Assembly: GCA_003024785.1 (NCBI GenBank)
Contig: PUQB01000187.1
Coordinates: 62,001 to 126,000, forward strand
From: Selaginella tamariscina
Taxonomy: Eukaryota; Streptophyta; Lycopodiopsida; Selaginellales; Selaginellaceae
Reading direction: 5' to 3'
DNA length: 64,000 bases
The notes under the pieces are model-generated. The model saw only the letters and a program-made list of their open reading frames with translations. It was not told the origin of the DNA and did not search any database. Shown here in pieces: positions 35,819 to 46,184 of the stretch. Every line of letters begins with the position of its first letter. Positions within the stretch are counted from its first letter, which is position 1. Made by a program: the position numbers and the translations under genes.

Positions 35819-36607
35819 AATGCATAAGGATTAATGTTTAATATATTAATCTCCTAATTACATGGTTGGTTTATTGTTTAATACAATTGCATCCCCTTCA
35901 TATTTGCATATATATTTATACCTTGAAATCTTTATTATTTGCATATATATTTATGAAATTTTAAAATTACTTTTTCGACTCCACTTCAACAGAATATTTT
36001 TTAAAAAAACACATAAAAAATTTGTAATTAATTTGTTATTTATAATATTTAACTCTAAACCACAAACAATTAAACATATGTATAAAAAATTACAACATTT
36101 TTTAACATTTCTTATTAATTAATTTTGTCCTAATAAAATTAAATACATATTTACTCATTTTACTTCATTAAAATAGTCTATACATTATATATAAGTCCCT
36201 AATTTATATATACACAGCTCGATAGATAGATAGATAGATAGGTTTCTACGTACAATCTGTAATATAAACAACGGAATAATAAATAAAACATTATAGAAAA
36301 CCTTTATATTAATCTATATTATTAGTATTTATTAACATCATACCTTTTTTAAGAAAATAAGATGAGATTAAAAGGCATTAGATAGTCAAAATTCAAACTG
36401 GATTTATCTCACTTTATTAAAACAATTTAAATTTTTAATTTCATTATTTACATATTTTCATAACGTTATACAAAATTCATTTTTCCATGTGTAGTGTGTG
36501 TTCATGCGTCTAGGTGTTAATAGTGTTTTTAATATCTGAATAATCAAATGACTTACAGTGTTATATATATATTATTTAATTATTTAAATTTTTTAATTTA
36601 TTTATTG

Positions 36608-36814
36608 TGTAAGGTAATTACCATGGTATATTCTAGAAGTTTCTAGAAGTTACTAGAGATATTTATGGTCTGGCTAAATCCTTGATAAGATAGTCCAAAT
36701 ATAGCTAGAATATACCTTTTCCTTTGTATATATAAACCTGACCTTGAATACAAAGGATATCTGAGTTTTCTGTCTTTTCGTATATTTACTGTGTTGTGTC
36801 TCGGGGTTCTCACA
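36608..36814 (+). repeat. 5' LTR of element 2 (207 bp)
   Basis: Contains a TATA box (TATATATAAAC, about 36725-36735) and three nested TCTAGAAG-like units near the start (TTCTAGAAGTTTCTAGAAG). It ends GGTTCTCACA and is followed by the primer site. Confidence 0.95.
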
Positions 36815-36832
36815 CTGGTGGAGAAGTCGGGC
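36815..36832 (+). other. Primer-binding site of element 2
   Basis: CTGGTGGAGAAGTCGGGC follows the LTR directly and shares the TGGTGGAG core with element 1. The pairing tRNA is not determined. Confidence 0.6.
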
Positions 36833-36940
36833 AATTTGTGAGAGAAGTTTCTTTTGATCTTCTTTTCTTTTATCTCTTTTCAATCTTTTTTTTTTTTTTT
36901 TTTTTCTTTTGTTTTCTTTGTTTCCTTTCATACGATTCTT

Positions 36941-37822
36941 ATGGAGCAACAACTTTTGGAACAACTAATTCGCATCACACACCAGCATGAACAGCTCCTT
37001 CAACACTTGCAAGTTCCAGTTCTAGCTCCTACTCCTCAATCAAACCCACGTGTACGACCTCAACCTTTTCGAGGTGCGCCGGGTGCAGATGTTCACCATT
37101 GGTTGGCTCATTTCATCAATATTGCCACATATCATGGGACAGCTACACATTGCCTTCGCGAGTTTCCAACTTGTCTTTTAGATGTTGCTCTCCAATGGTA
37201 TAATAGTCGTCCACCACCAACAGGTTTACTCACAGATGAGCAATATTGGTTCACCCTTCAAGCGGAATTTAAATTGGCTTTTGGGAAAGCAGAAGATTCT
37301 GACGATGCGTTTCAACAACTTCATAGTTTGAAGCAAGCACCAAATGAATCTGTCATGCAGTTTGCTATAAAGTTTCGTGATCTCTTGATGCGGGCGGATC
37401 CCACCATGTCCGAGCGTAGCAAATTAGGAATGTTATGGCCTGCTCTTCGACCGGATCTTGTTGGTTATGTTCGGGCACTGGGACCTGTCACTTTGGAAGA
37501 GGCTTTCACTCGTGCACAACGTTTTGAAGCGGCTCCAAGAGTACAATTACCCATTCCAGAGGCCATCACTCCTCCAACTTTCAATGCGCCTGCTGGTCCT
37601 GTGCCTATGGAGGTAGAAGCTGCTCGCATTAATGGTGCTGGTCGTGGTCAAGGACAAGGACGACGACGATTGTCTTGTTGGGCTTGTGGTGTACTTGGTC
37701 ACACTTACCAACATTGTCGGCGGTTTCCCGATTGGCGACCACCATATCCAGGTTGGCGTCCAGGTCAGAATCAACCGGTTGCTGTTGTGGATGTTGCTCC
37801 TGTGGAGGCGGGAAACGAGTAG
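36941..37822 (+). CDS. Gag of element 2
   Basis: The ATG at 36941 is chosen because the upstream part of the frame is a T-rich leader. Capsid text includes FRGAPGADVHHWLAHFINIA, LREFPTCLLDVALQWYN and SERSKLGMLWPALRPDLVG. A CCHC zinc knuckle is present: CWACGVLGHTYQHC, spaced CX2CX4HX4C. The frame ends at TAG 37820-37822, just past a GGG run at 37810-37812; the pol frame overlaps at this point. Function: RNA-binding capsid protein. Confidence 0.9.
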   Translation: MEQQLLEQLIRITHQHEQLLQHLQVPVLAPTPQSNPRVRPQPFRGAPGADVHHWLAHFINIATYHGTATHCLREFPTCLLDVALQWYNSRPPPTGLLTDEQYWFTLQAEFKLAFGKAEDSDDAFQQLHSLKQAPNESVMQFAIKFRDLLMRADPTMSERSKLGMLWPALRPDLVGYVRALGPVTLEEAFTRAQRFEAAPRVQLPIPEAITPPTFNAPAGPVPMEVEAARINGAGRGQGQGRRRLSCWACGVLGHTYQHCRRFPDWRPPYPGWRPGQNQPVAVVDVAPVEAGNE

Positions 37823-39522
37823 GTGTGTTGGGTACGAAGGCACCTAACACTTTTCCTTCATCTCCTAGTCCTTCATCTTTTCTTTCTTTTTCACCTCAAG
37901 CTTCGCGAACTCCTCATAAAGGGTTATCTCCATTTACACTACAAGGTTTCATACATGGTACCCCTGTAACTATTCTTATTGATACAGGTTCTAGTATTTC
38001 TTCGATTTCTGCTAATGTGGTTACACGTTGTGCTTTGACAACGGTGCCAAGCAAGGAAGCTTTACATGTGTTGTATGGCGATGGATGTACTCGAGCTGCT
38101 TCGTCTACACTTGCTCAAGTACCTTTGCAGTTTGGGACTTATGCAGACGAGTTGCAACTCCATGTATTCTCACACCAGATTTTTGATATTATTCTTGGGT
38201 GTACTTGGTTGATGCATGTAAGGCAAGTTGCCAATTTGGGCCTCGACGGTTAATACTTCCAGGTCATTCACCTTTTCTTTTGGATAAACTCCCTCTCAAG
38301 CATGTGGAGCAATTTTGTCAAGTGCCATCATGCATGAGCTAGATGTTTCAGCAATGGTGTCCTCAGTGTCAAGGAACTCTGGAAATGTACATGTGGCAAC
38401 TGAACCAACTTCTTCTCAGCGAGAGTTTCAGGTACAACAATTATTGAAGAAATATTCAGATCTTTTCTCTACAGATATCACCCCCACTGCTAAGGTTCGA
38501 ACACAACACCACATTCGAACAGGGGACGCTTTACCTTCTAAAGCTGCTGTTCGAAGGCGATCTCCAAAAGAATTGGCCATTATACGAAAATGTGTGTCAG
38601 AGTTGCTGGAGAAGAAGCTGGCTCGCCGTTCTTTCAGTCCATGGGCATCGAGCCCCATTTGGTGGATAAACCTGATGGATCTAAGCGGTTCACGGTGGAT
38701 TACCGTCCCGTCAATGCTGTTACAGAACCAGATAGCTATCCCTTGCCGAACACACAGGATTTGTTAGATCAATTGGGTAAGAGTCGTTGGTTTACTAAAT
38801 TGGATCTTGCTTCAGGTTATTGGCAAATTCCTATGGCTCCCGAAGACATTCCCAAAACAGCATTCCGAACTCCTTTTGGTTTATATGAGTTCCTTGTTAT
38901 GCCTTTTGGTTTAGTATCTGCTCCTGCCACATTTCAGCGCATGATGGATGAAGTTTTTAATGATGAGTTTCTGGAGACAGTTGCAAAGTACTTGGATGAC
39001 ATTCTGGTTCATACTCAGGGATCTTGGGAAGATCATCTCAAGGAAGTAGCTCGTGTGTTTGATCGTTTACGGGAGTATGGGCTCAAGTTGAAGAAGCCTA
39101 AGTGTGTTTTTGGCACAGTTGAAACTACGTATTTGGGGTACATGGTTTCTCGTGAGGGGTTACGTGTGGATCCATCCAAGGTGGAGGCTGTGGCGAAATT
39201 TCCTCGTCCAACAGATGTACGGTCTTTACGACGATTTCTTGGTAAGGTCACATATTTAGGACGTTTTATACCTCGTTTGGCTGATGTCAATGCTCCTTTG
39301 CGAGCTTTGTTGCATGAGGATGTTCCTTTTGTGTGGACTGACGATTGTGAAGATTCTTTTTGTAAGCTACGAAAGTATTTGACGTCCCCTCCGGTGCTTC
39401 ATTATCCGGATTTTTCTCGTCCTTTTATATTACGAACGGATGCTTCTTCCGTAGGTATTGGTGGAGTCCTAATGCAACTGAGGTATGTGATGAGTCCGTT
39501 CGACATCCCATTGCATATGTGA
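37823..39522 (+). pseudogene. Protease and reverse transcriptase of element 2, frame-broken
   Basis: Protease active site ILIDTGSSISSIS (about 37975-38015) and IFDIILGCTWL follow gag in another frame. RT starts after a conserved basic region (RRRSPKELAIIRKCV, about 38550). It contains RFTVDYRPVNAVT, RWFTKLDLASGYWQ, PFGLYEFLVMPFGL and the catalytic YLDDILVHT. The thumb (KKPKCVFGTVETTYLGYMVS) and the start of RNase H (FILRTDASSVGIGGVLMQ) follow. Frame changes fall near 38220, 38313, 38640 and 39480. The key catalytic residues are all present. Confidence 0.9.
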
Positions 39523-41099
39523 GTAGGGCATTGCAAGGCCCTGAAAACAACTATTGTGCTTCAGATCTTGAGTGCTTAGCTGCAGTGTGGGCTTTTGAGC
39601 GTCTTCATGTATATCTCCATGGATCTCATACGCTTTTGGAGTGTGATCATGCAGCTGTTTTTGCCTTATTGAAGAATAAGAAGTTGCTTGGACGATCTGC
39701 CAGATGGGCACTTCGGCTCCAAATGTATGACTTTGAGGTCAAACATCGTCCCGGGGATAGTATGGTGGATGCTGATGCTCTTTCTAGGGCTCCTTGTGCA
39801 GTTATGGCCAATCAATTGGATCTTACAATTCCATCTCTTGCAGAGGTCTCAAGGGCTCAGGAAACAGATGCTTGGATTCAACCTATTCGTTTGGCACTAA
39901 CCAATCCTTCTCAACCATCCAACTCTCGTTTTTCTTCATTTGTGGCACAATTTCGCATACATGACGGTGTGGTTTATTTTATTGGCACAGATGTTACAAC
40001 TTCACTACGTTTGGCAATTCCAACCACTTTTGTTCCTAGGTATCTTGCAGCATATCATGATTCACCACTTTCTGGCGGACATTTTGGTTATCGAAGAACT
40101 TTGGACAGCTTACAACGTTCTTTTTACTGGCCGAATATGCGACAAGATGTGATCCAGTACGTACGAAGTTGTTCATTGTGTCAGACTCGGAACTCCTCAC
40201 GATCAACTGGTGCTTTAGAGTCTATACAGGTGGAACGGCCATTTGAACTTGTTGCATGGGATTTAATTGGTCCTTTTCCACCTTCAGCTGCAGGCAACCG
40301 ATATGTTGTGGTTTTAACAGATTATTTGACACGTTGGGTGGAGGTTGGAGCTTTACCAGATGCCACGGCCCATAGTGTTGCTGATTTTCTACTCACTCGG
40401 GTAATTTTGCGCCATTCATGTCCAGAACGGATTTTATCAGATAATGGACCTGCCTTTATTGCTGAAGTTTTGAAGGTTTTGACTTCACGGATGGGAATTC
40501 AACAATCTTTCACATCTCCCTTTCATCCACAAACAGATGGATTAGTCGAGCGTTTGAATCGGACTTTTAAAGGTATGATTTCTAAGTATGTAAATCCTAC
40601 TCAGAATGATTGGGATTGGTATTTGCGATACTTAGAATTTGCATACAACACTGGCATTCAAAGTTCCATTGGCATGTCTCCATTCAAAGCATTGTATGGG
40701 CGAGACCCTCGAATGCCTCCAGAAGTTGGTTTGGCTTCTCACAAACCTAAGTATGCTGAAGCTCGATATTGGGCACTTACTTAGATCGAGCTCTTCCTTT
40801 ATTGCATGCTACCTCAGCAGAACATTTAGGTCGGGCACAAGTTCAACAACAACAGGATTATAATTCTCGTCATCGGCCACCTCCTCAGTTTGCTATTGGT
40901 GACCTTGTTCTTGTACATTTTCCGGAACTTCATCAAAAAGGACTCACTCCAGGTTTCTTGCGGAAATGGCTCGGTCCTTATAAGATTCTTCGTCAAGTTG
41001 GCCCTCAAGTTTACCATGTGCAAGATGTTGAGTCTCGAGAAGCACCTTTGGTTGCTCACGTTTTACGACTGAAGAAGTTTTTCTTACGAGGGGGGATAA
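39519..41099 (+). pseudogene. RNase H and integrase of element 2, one frame break
   Basis: 39519-40784 is open for 421 codons. RNase H remainder: CASDLECLAAVWAFERLHVY and FEVKHRPGDSMVDADALSRA. The integrase zinc region HHCC is complete (YHDSPLSGGHFGYRRTL...CSLCQ). The catalytic triad is visible: D in WDLIGPFP, D in ILSDNGPAF, E in GLVERLNRTF. After a break at GGG 40771-40773 the C-terminal part resumes (TYLDRALPLLHATSAEHLGR) with the GPY/F module (KWLGPYKILRQVGPQVYHV). It ends near the polypurine tract. Confidence 0.9.
41085..41099 (+). other. Polypurine tract of element 2
   Basis: ACGAGGGGGGATAA lies directly before the 3' LTR, as expected for the plus-strand primer. Confidence 0.85.
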
Positions 41100-41237
41100 T
41101 GTAAGGTAATTACCATGGTATATTCTAGAAGTTTCTAGAAGTTACTAGAGATATTTATGGTCTGGCTAAATACAAAGGATATATCTGAGTTTTCTGTCTT
41201 TTCGTATATTTACTGTGTTGTGTCTCGGGGTTTCACA
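41100..41237 (+). repeat. 3' LTR of element 2, 68-bp deletion
   Basis: Nearly identical to the 5' LTR but lacking the segment between GGCTAAAT and ACAAAGGATAT. AAT occurs at both deletion edges. The lost segment contains the TATA box of the 5' LTR. Confidence 0.95.
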
Positions 41238-43080
41238 ATTGTTTTTTTGAAGAATATTGTTAGTGTGTGACATGCTCCAAATACAAGCTACTTGTTTAAC
41301 CTCAATAACAAATATATTCAATTTGATATGGATAAATCAGTGGTGGGACAACACACACCCATTCTTATAGTATTGTTGTGTAACAATTATCATTTCATAT
41401 GTGGCATACAATTGCATAGAAAAATAATTAACTTTAAAATTAGTTCATGAAATTATTGTTATTCCATATTTAAAAAATTACACAACCTCAGTGCTACTAC
41501 GTTTCTCTTATGCTTATAATTATGATCCAAAAAATTAATTAGTATTCACTCCATTTTACATATTTAAATATAATGCATAAGTATTATTTTCAATAAATCT
41601 CTAAGATTTTATGATATAATAAATCTAATTTATTTCTACAGAGATACATTAGAAATGTTTCTTATTTTAAAATTTGAATAAACTGCTATATACATTCAAA
41701 TACATTATTGGATTAATCTGCAATATGTGGATATTACACACACAACTTATAAGATTAGTATGTTTATAAAGGTTGCAAGAATAAAAAATGTTAAAGAAAT
41801 TGTACTTTATTTACAAAATCTTAAGAACTCCCTGTTGATATACTTATATTTTATATTGTTACAAGAGTACAATATTATACTTAATGTAATCTTATTTTAT
41901 AATATTCTGTCTAAAATCAAATTAAAAATACAATTAAAATATAGTAAATATAAAGATCTTTCAATGTATACATATTATTTATATAATACTGCATAAAATA
42001 AACTAAATATTACTTAAATCTTCAATAAATTATACAGCTATACAGTATTATATATACACATACAAGAATTATTCTAACGCCATACACACGCGCACACACA
42101 CACACATATATAATATATTGCTATATACGACTATCATGGCATGTCATTATTAAAAAGTAAGAACCAATTATTATTAATTAATACAATTGTTCTTTTATGT
42201 ATTTACTAATAATAATAAATAATAATATAATGTTGATTTTGTCAAATTCATTTTGAATAAACCATGATATAATGAATCTAACGAGCTTATAGATTATAAT
42301 TATTCCATATTCAAATATCAAAACTTGCTAAAATTAAATCAAAAGTTTGTTTAGATATCTCATATACAACACTTGCTAATCTGTCTTGTCGTTGTGCATA
42401 AATTAATCTATACATGGTTATATATTTAGGCTAATAAAACGATCCAGAACTCCTAACCGAAAACAAATATTTATGTTAAACTGTTTAAAACTATATAGAT
42501 AGATAGATAGAGAGAGAGAGAGTTTTAGCGGTGTCAATCGAACCAGGCTTAAATCATACTTAAGCACATCGTTGAATATGTTGTCATCTTCTTATATTAT
42601 CACTTTGAATAATTATTATCAACCTTCTATTATTTATTCAACTTCAAATAACTTACACAAATGTGTTAAAAATAAGATAAGATTAAGAGGCGTAACAATC
42701 TACTTCACTAAAACAATTGCAACTTTTAATTTCATTATTTAAACGTATGTGTATGGGGATTTGTCTCGTTGTTGGAACGTAGGGCTCTTGCAGGATCTCC
42801 CTACACACACACACACATACACATATTATTTGTATATGTTGTCTACATAGATCGATAGTAGTTCTTCACTGGTATGTGTGTGTGTGTTTTGGAGGGGTGC
42901 GTGTGTTAAATTACTAGAAATATATAACATCACACATATACATGCACATGATTATAATGAAAAGGGTCAACGCCAGGCTACAAAGCATACAGTAAGCTGG
43001 CTGCACATCGCCAGCCATGGTATCGTCAGCAATGCGTTTCCGGACGGTGCAGTGCTTCTCAATGAGAGCAGCGGGGGGAA

Positions 43081-43320
43081 ATGTTAATAGGGAATGAGAT
43101 CCAGGAGGGCCTTAGAACACCACTCAAGGTGCTAAACACATGTGGTTTATGCCGAACTAGCAAGATCGTTTCAGTCATGGGTGGTGTTCCGTGGTCGTAC
43201 GACGAAGCGACAAAGCTGCTGCGTGGAGACTATGTACGGAACTTGCTGAAAGGAATACAGCTTGGAGAAGATCTTCAAGGTGCAATGGTGGACATGATCA
43301 ACGAAGAAAATGAGACCTAG
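43081..43320 (+). CDS. Protein B, 79 codons, arm 2 copy (unknown)
   Basis: Encodes the same 79 residues as 22935-23174 on the other strand. The preceding 43000-43080 contains the VSNAFPDGAVLLNESSGG text in a different frame. An identical peptide in two copies fits recent duplication or gene conversion; it does not by itself show selection. Confidence 0.4.
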   Translation: MLIGNEIQEGLRTPLKVLNTCGLCRTSKIVSVMGGVPWSYDEATKLLRGDYVRNLLKGIQLGEDLQGAMVDMINEENET

Positions 43321-43399
43321 ATATGTAAAATAAGTGATTTTTTAAACAAAATTTTCAAGATCTAAAGCAGGACTGTTTACCGCCAAGTACCACCCATAG

Positions 43400-44390
43400 T
43401 GATTGCTAGGCGCTCATCCCATATCTTCACAGGGACTAAATATGTCTCCAGTGTAGCTGCTTCGCAAAGCGGTGACGTTGTCAATGTGATCTGGATAATG
43501 AATTGGTCAGGTGTCTCTTCACCTCATTTACAAATGGGTACTATGCATTTTAGTAATTGTAGTAGAGCAATGTTATGAGCGCTTTCAGGCCCTCACTTCT
43601 TTTATCCAAAGTAAAGGGTAGCAGTTTCGTGTGCAATGAATATGCATTATCTTGGTCAAACGGCAGTACTAAAACCTCTTTATCGAAACATATTACTTGC
43701 ACATCCTTTTCACACATGACAAGAATGACCACCTTTACAATGACAATAACAAAACAGAAATTCCACCCTCTCTAATATATACCTCACCACTGCTTCACTG
43801 TAGTGAAGTTTTACCTTGAAATATTTTGCCACACAGGAATCCATGGCCATGGATACCTCACTATCAATGCACATTCTTTTGTTAATCTTAAGGTAGAATG
43901 ATATACTACCCGGATTTTAAATTAATCATCACCGTAAAAATTCCTTCCTATTGATAAAATTTCCCTATCAAGCCCATTAATCCTGCTTAGAACTCACTCT
44001 CAAGAATTCTTAAAGTAATCCTGCTTAGAACTCACTCTCAAAATCTTAAAGTAATCCCTTCTGACTATGTTTATTCCTCACCCAAGTCATTTAAGTCATG
44101 CGTACCGAGGTTCACTAGTAACTTTTCCGAATACATCTTCAAGTGACACCATTAGAAAAATGGTTTGCTAAAATATTATTGCGACTTCGAAAGCTGCCCA
44201 TCCTGTTTTTAAGACATATTCCTTTCCCATATCCTTATGTGATAAATTAAAAATAACCGAAATGCTGAACTGAACGACATCTGAATTGCTCCCCAAAGAT
44301 GTACTCGAAACCTTATAACGAATCTTCTGAAAACAATCTCATAACAGTGTTATAAAAGCACGTCTTCTTCTCTCCGGCTTCCGAAAGCCG
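43400..44390 (-). other. Inverse copy of the fossil plus-strand frames
   Basis: The arm 2 counterpart of 21945-22858. The 60-codon frame at 43550-43732 (minus) is identical to 22524-22706. The frame matching 21945-22199 carries an in-frame stop here. A duplicated TAAGAACTCACTCTCAA motif (about 43985-44045) is local to this copy. Confidence 0.35.
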
Positions 44391-44471
44391 CTCTATAGAG
44401 CATTGTAAAACCCTAAAAATCCGTAGCAAATTAGGGCTGACCACGAACTTTGAAGTCTACAAGCTCGTGCC

Positions 44472-45503
44472 ATGGAAGAATTTAAGGCGAGACTGGCACT
44501 GAAGAAGCGAGTTGGATCGGGGCGCGTGTAGAAGACATTGTGGATTTCTTGTTTCCACGCAAGAGTGAGGAAGAACGAAAAGGTATGGTGGGGATTTTGC
44601 TCAGTGCAGGCATTCGAAAGGGCAGTGATCTTCGTAGGAAGTCATTTGGGTATATTCACGATGAACTTAAGTTATCAGAGAGAACTTGTAAAGTGTTTTT
44701 GGATAGAGGTCTCGTTAATCAAGGTGAATAATGTGGTACGGCCGTCAGAGTTACTGCACAAAACCTGATGCCAAAAGTGTACCTCCGGAGCTGAACGCCA
44801 TAGCTGGCCATGCTTTGGATGCTGAGAAAATGCGAGAATATGCCAGGGCTGTTGCAAACAAGACATGGATCCAGGTCGCTCAAGAACACATGTCCGAAGA
44901 TGAACAAATTGATGCTTTGTGCAGCCCAGCTGAGACTGAGATCATTTATGCTTACAGAGCTATGTTGCGGATCATCTCACGGGTACTGCCTGTTAACTTG
45001 GTGCTGGTGGAAATCAATAGCTTCATGGGCACTTTGTACCTGAGCACTGGTAGTGAAGCAGCAGATCCCGATTGGACAAGGGTGGTTTGGGTTTTGCAGG
45101 CTAAACCGCCAGGGATGCATTACCTTGAGGCTATGGGCAGGCTAGTCATGAGCATACAACTCATGTTTGAGAGCCAGCCACTTCGAAAATTTGCTGTTGG
45201 GGTTATTGGTAGCGCGGATGTTCTGGACATTTACATGTTTTGGGCTGAAGATCTGAAGCTAGTGGACGGAAAGGTGGTCCCCGTCCCCAGGACTGTTACT
45301 ACACCATGCTCAGCTTGCGCCGCATCCACACAGGCGTTGAAGTGCTAATGATGTTTATGTGTGCACCTCCACGCCTTCTGGGTTTCGTCAGCGAAGAGGC
45401 ACTGGAGGACGGCTTCTCTGGGCATGGAGAGGATGGGCATGGAGAGCAGGGCTTCTCCGGGCATGGAGAGGAGAGAATTTCGAAGCTCAAGCTCGGTGAG
45501 TGA
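44472..45503 (+). pseudogene. Protein A gene, arm 2 copy (unknown family, broken)
   Basis: The start ATG is at 44472. Relative to the arm 1 copy, one G is missing in the run at 44519-44522 (4 instead of 5), and 10 bp (CACCAGAACA) are missing near 44726; both shift the frame. From 44731 on, it is open to 45348 and keeps the 22 bp that arm 1 lost (PLRKFAVGVIGSADVLDIY). Another shift near 45300 leads to the frame that ends at 45503 with the GFSGHGEDGHGEQGFSGHGE repeat. Breaks differ from those in arm 1, so the ancestor of both was an intact frame of about 340 codons. No known domain was recognised. Confidence 0.6.
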
Positions 45504-46150
45504 ACGTTAGTTTGATGGTGTTTCTTATAAATTTTAGTTTTTTAATATCTGAATAATTAAATTAAGGCTACACCATACTTCTTTAACGAGTTGTGAAATA
45601 TATATAAGTATATATATGTGTGTTCTTAAACATCATTTCAGTTTAGAAATTGCTATATTTCAGTTTAGAAACTGTTGAATAAAGATTTCGTTTTATGAAA
45701 TCGTCACCGTTTAAAACTTTACACATTCTAATCAAAACCAATAAAGCTTAAAAATAAATAAGATATTCACTTCATTTTTCATAATGCATAACGATTAATG
45801 TTTACGAGATTCACATATTCTAGAATATCCGCTGTTTGTATAAGTATAATATACCTGCGCGTGCTGACAATTACATGGTTTCAAGCCATTCAACTCACGA
45901 ATGTAATCCCTGAAATCTTTCTTATTTGCATATATATTTATACCTTGAAATCTTATATATTACATTCTGACTCCACTTCAATAGAATAAAAAAACACTTA
46001 AAATTTTTATAATTACTTTGTAAGTTTATTAAAAACTCTAAACCACAAATAATAAATATATGTATATAAGATTATGACATTTATTAACATTTTCTTATTT
46101 TAATTTAATTAATAAAAGTAAATACTTATATTTATTTTACTTCATTTTAT

Positions 46151-46184
<34 letters not shown>

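Larger units (their letters stand above)
36608..41237 (+). mobile_element. Ty3/gypsy LTR retrotransposon, young (element 2)
   Basis: A 4.63-kb element inside arm 2. LTRs 36608-36814 and 41100-41237 begin TGTAAGG and end TCACA. ATTG flanks both ends (36604-36607, 41238-41241), and the same place in arm 1 has a single ATTG, so the target duplication is 4 bp. Gene order is gag, protease, RT, RNase H, integrase with GPY/F end and no visible chromodomain. The LTRs are almost identical apart from a 68-bp deletion, so insertion is recent. As sequenced, gag-pol lies in five to six frames, but most breaks sit at mononucleotide runs (see findings). Confidence 0.96.

Noticed and set aside
36854..36940. 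Gag start at 36854
   Set aside because: The preceding stretch translates a T-rich leader (Phe run); the ATG at 36941 precedes the conserved capsid text.
36796..36990. Plus-strand frame ending in Ser-His-His in the LTR leader
   Set aside because: Composed of the T-run translated as Phe; overlaps the primer-binding site and leader.
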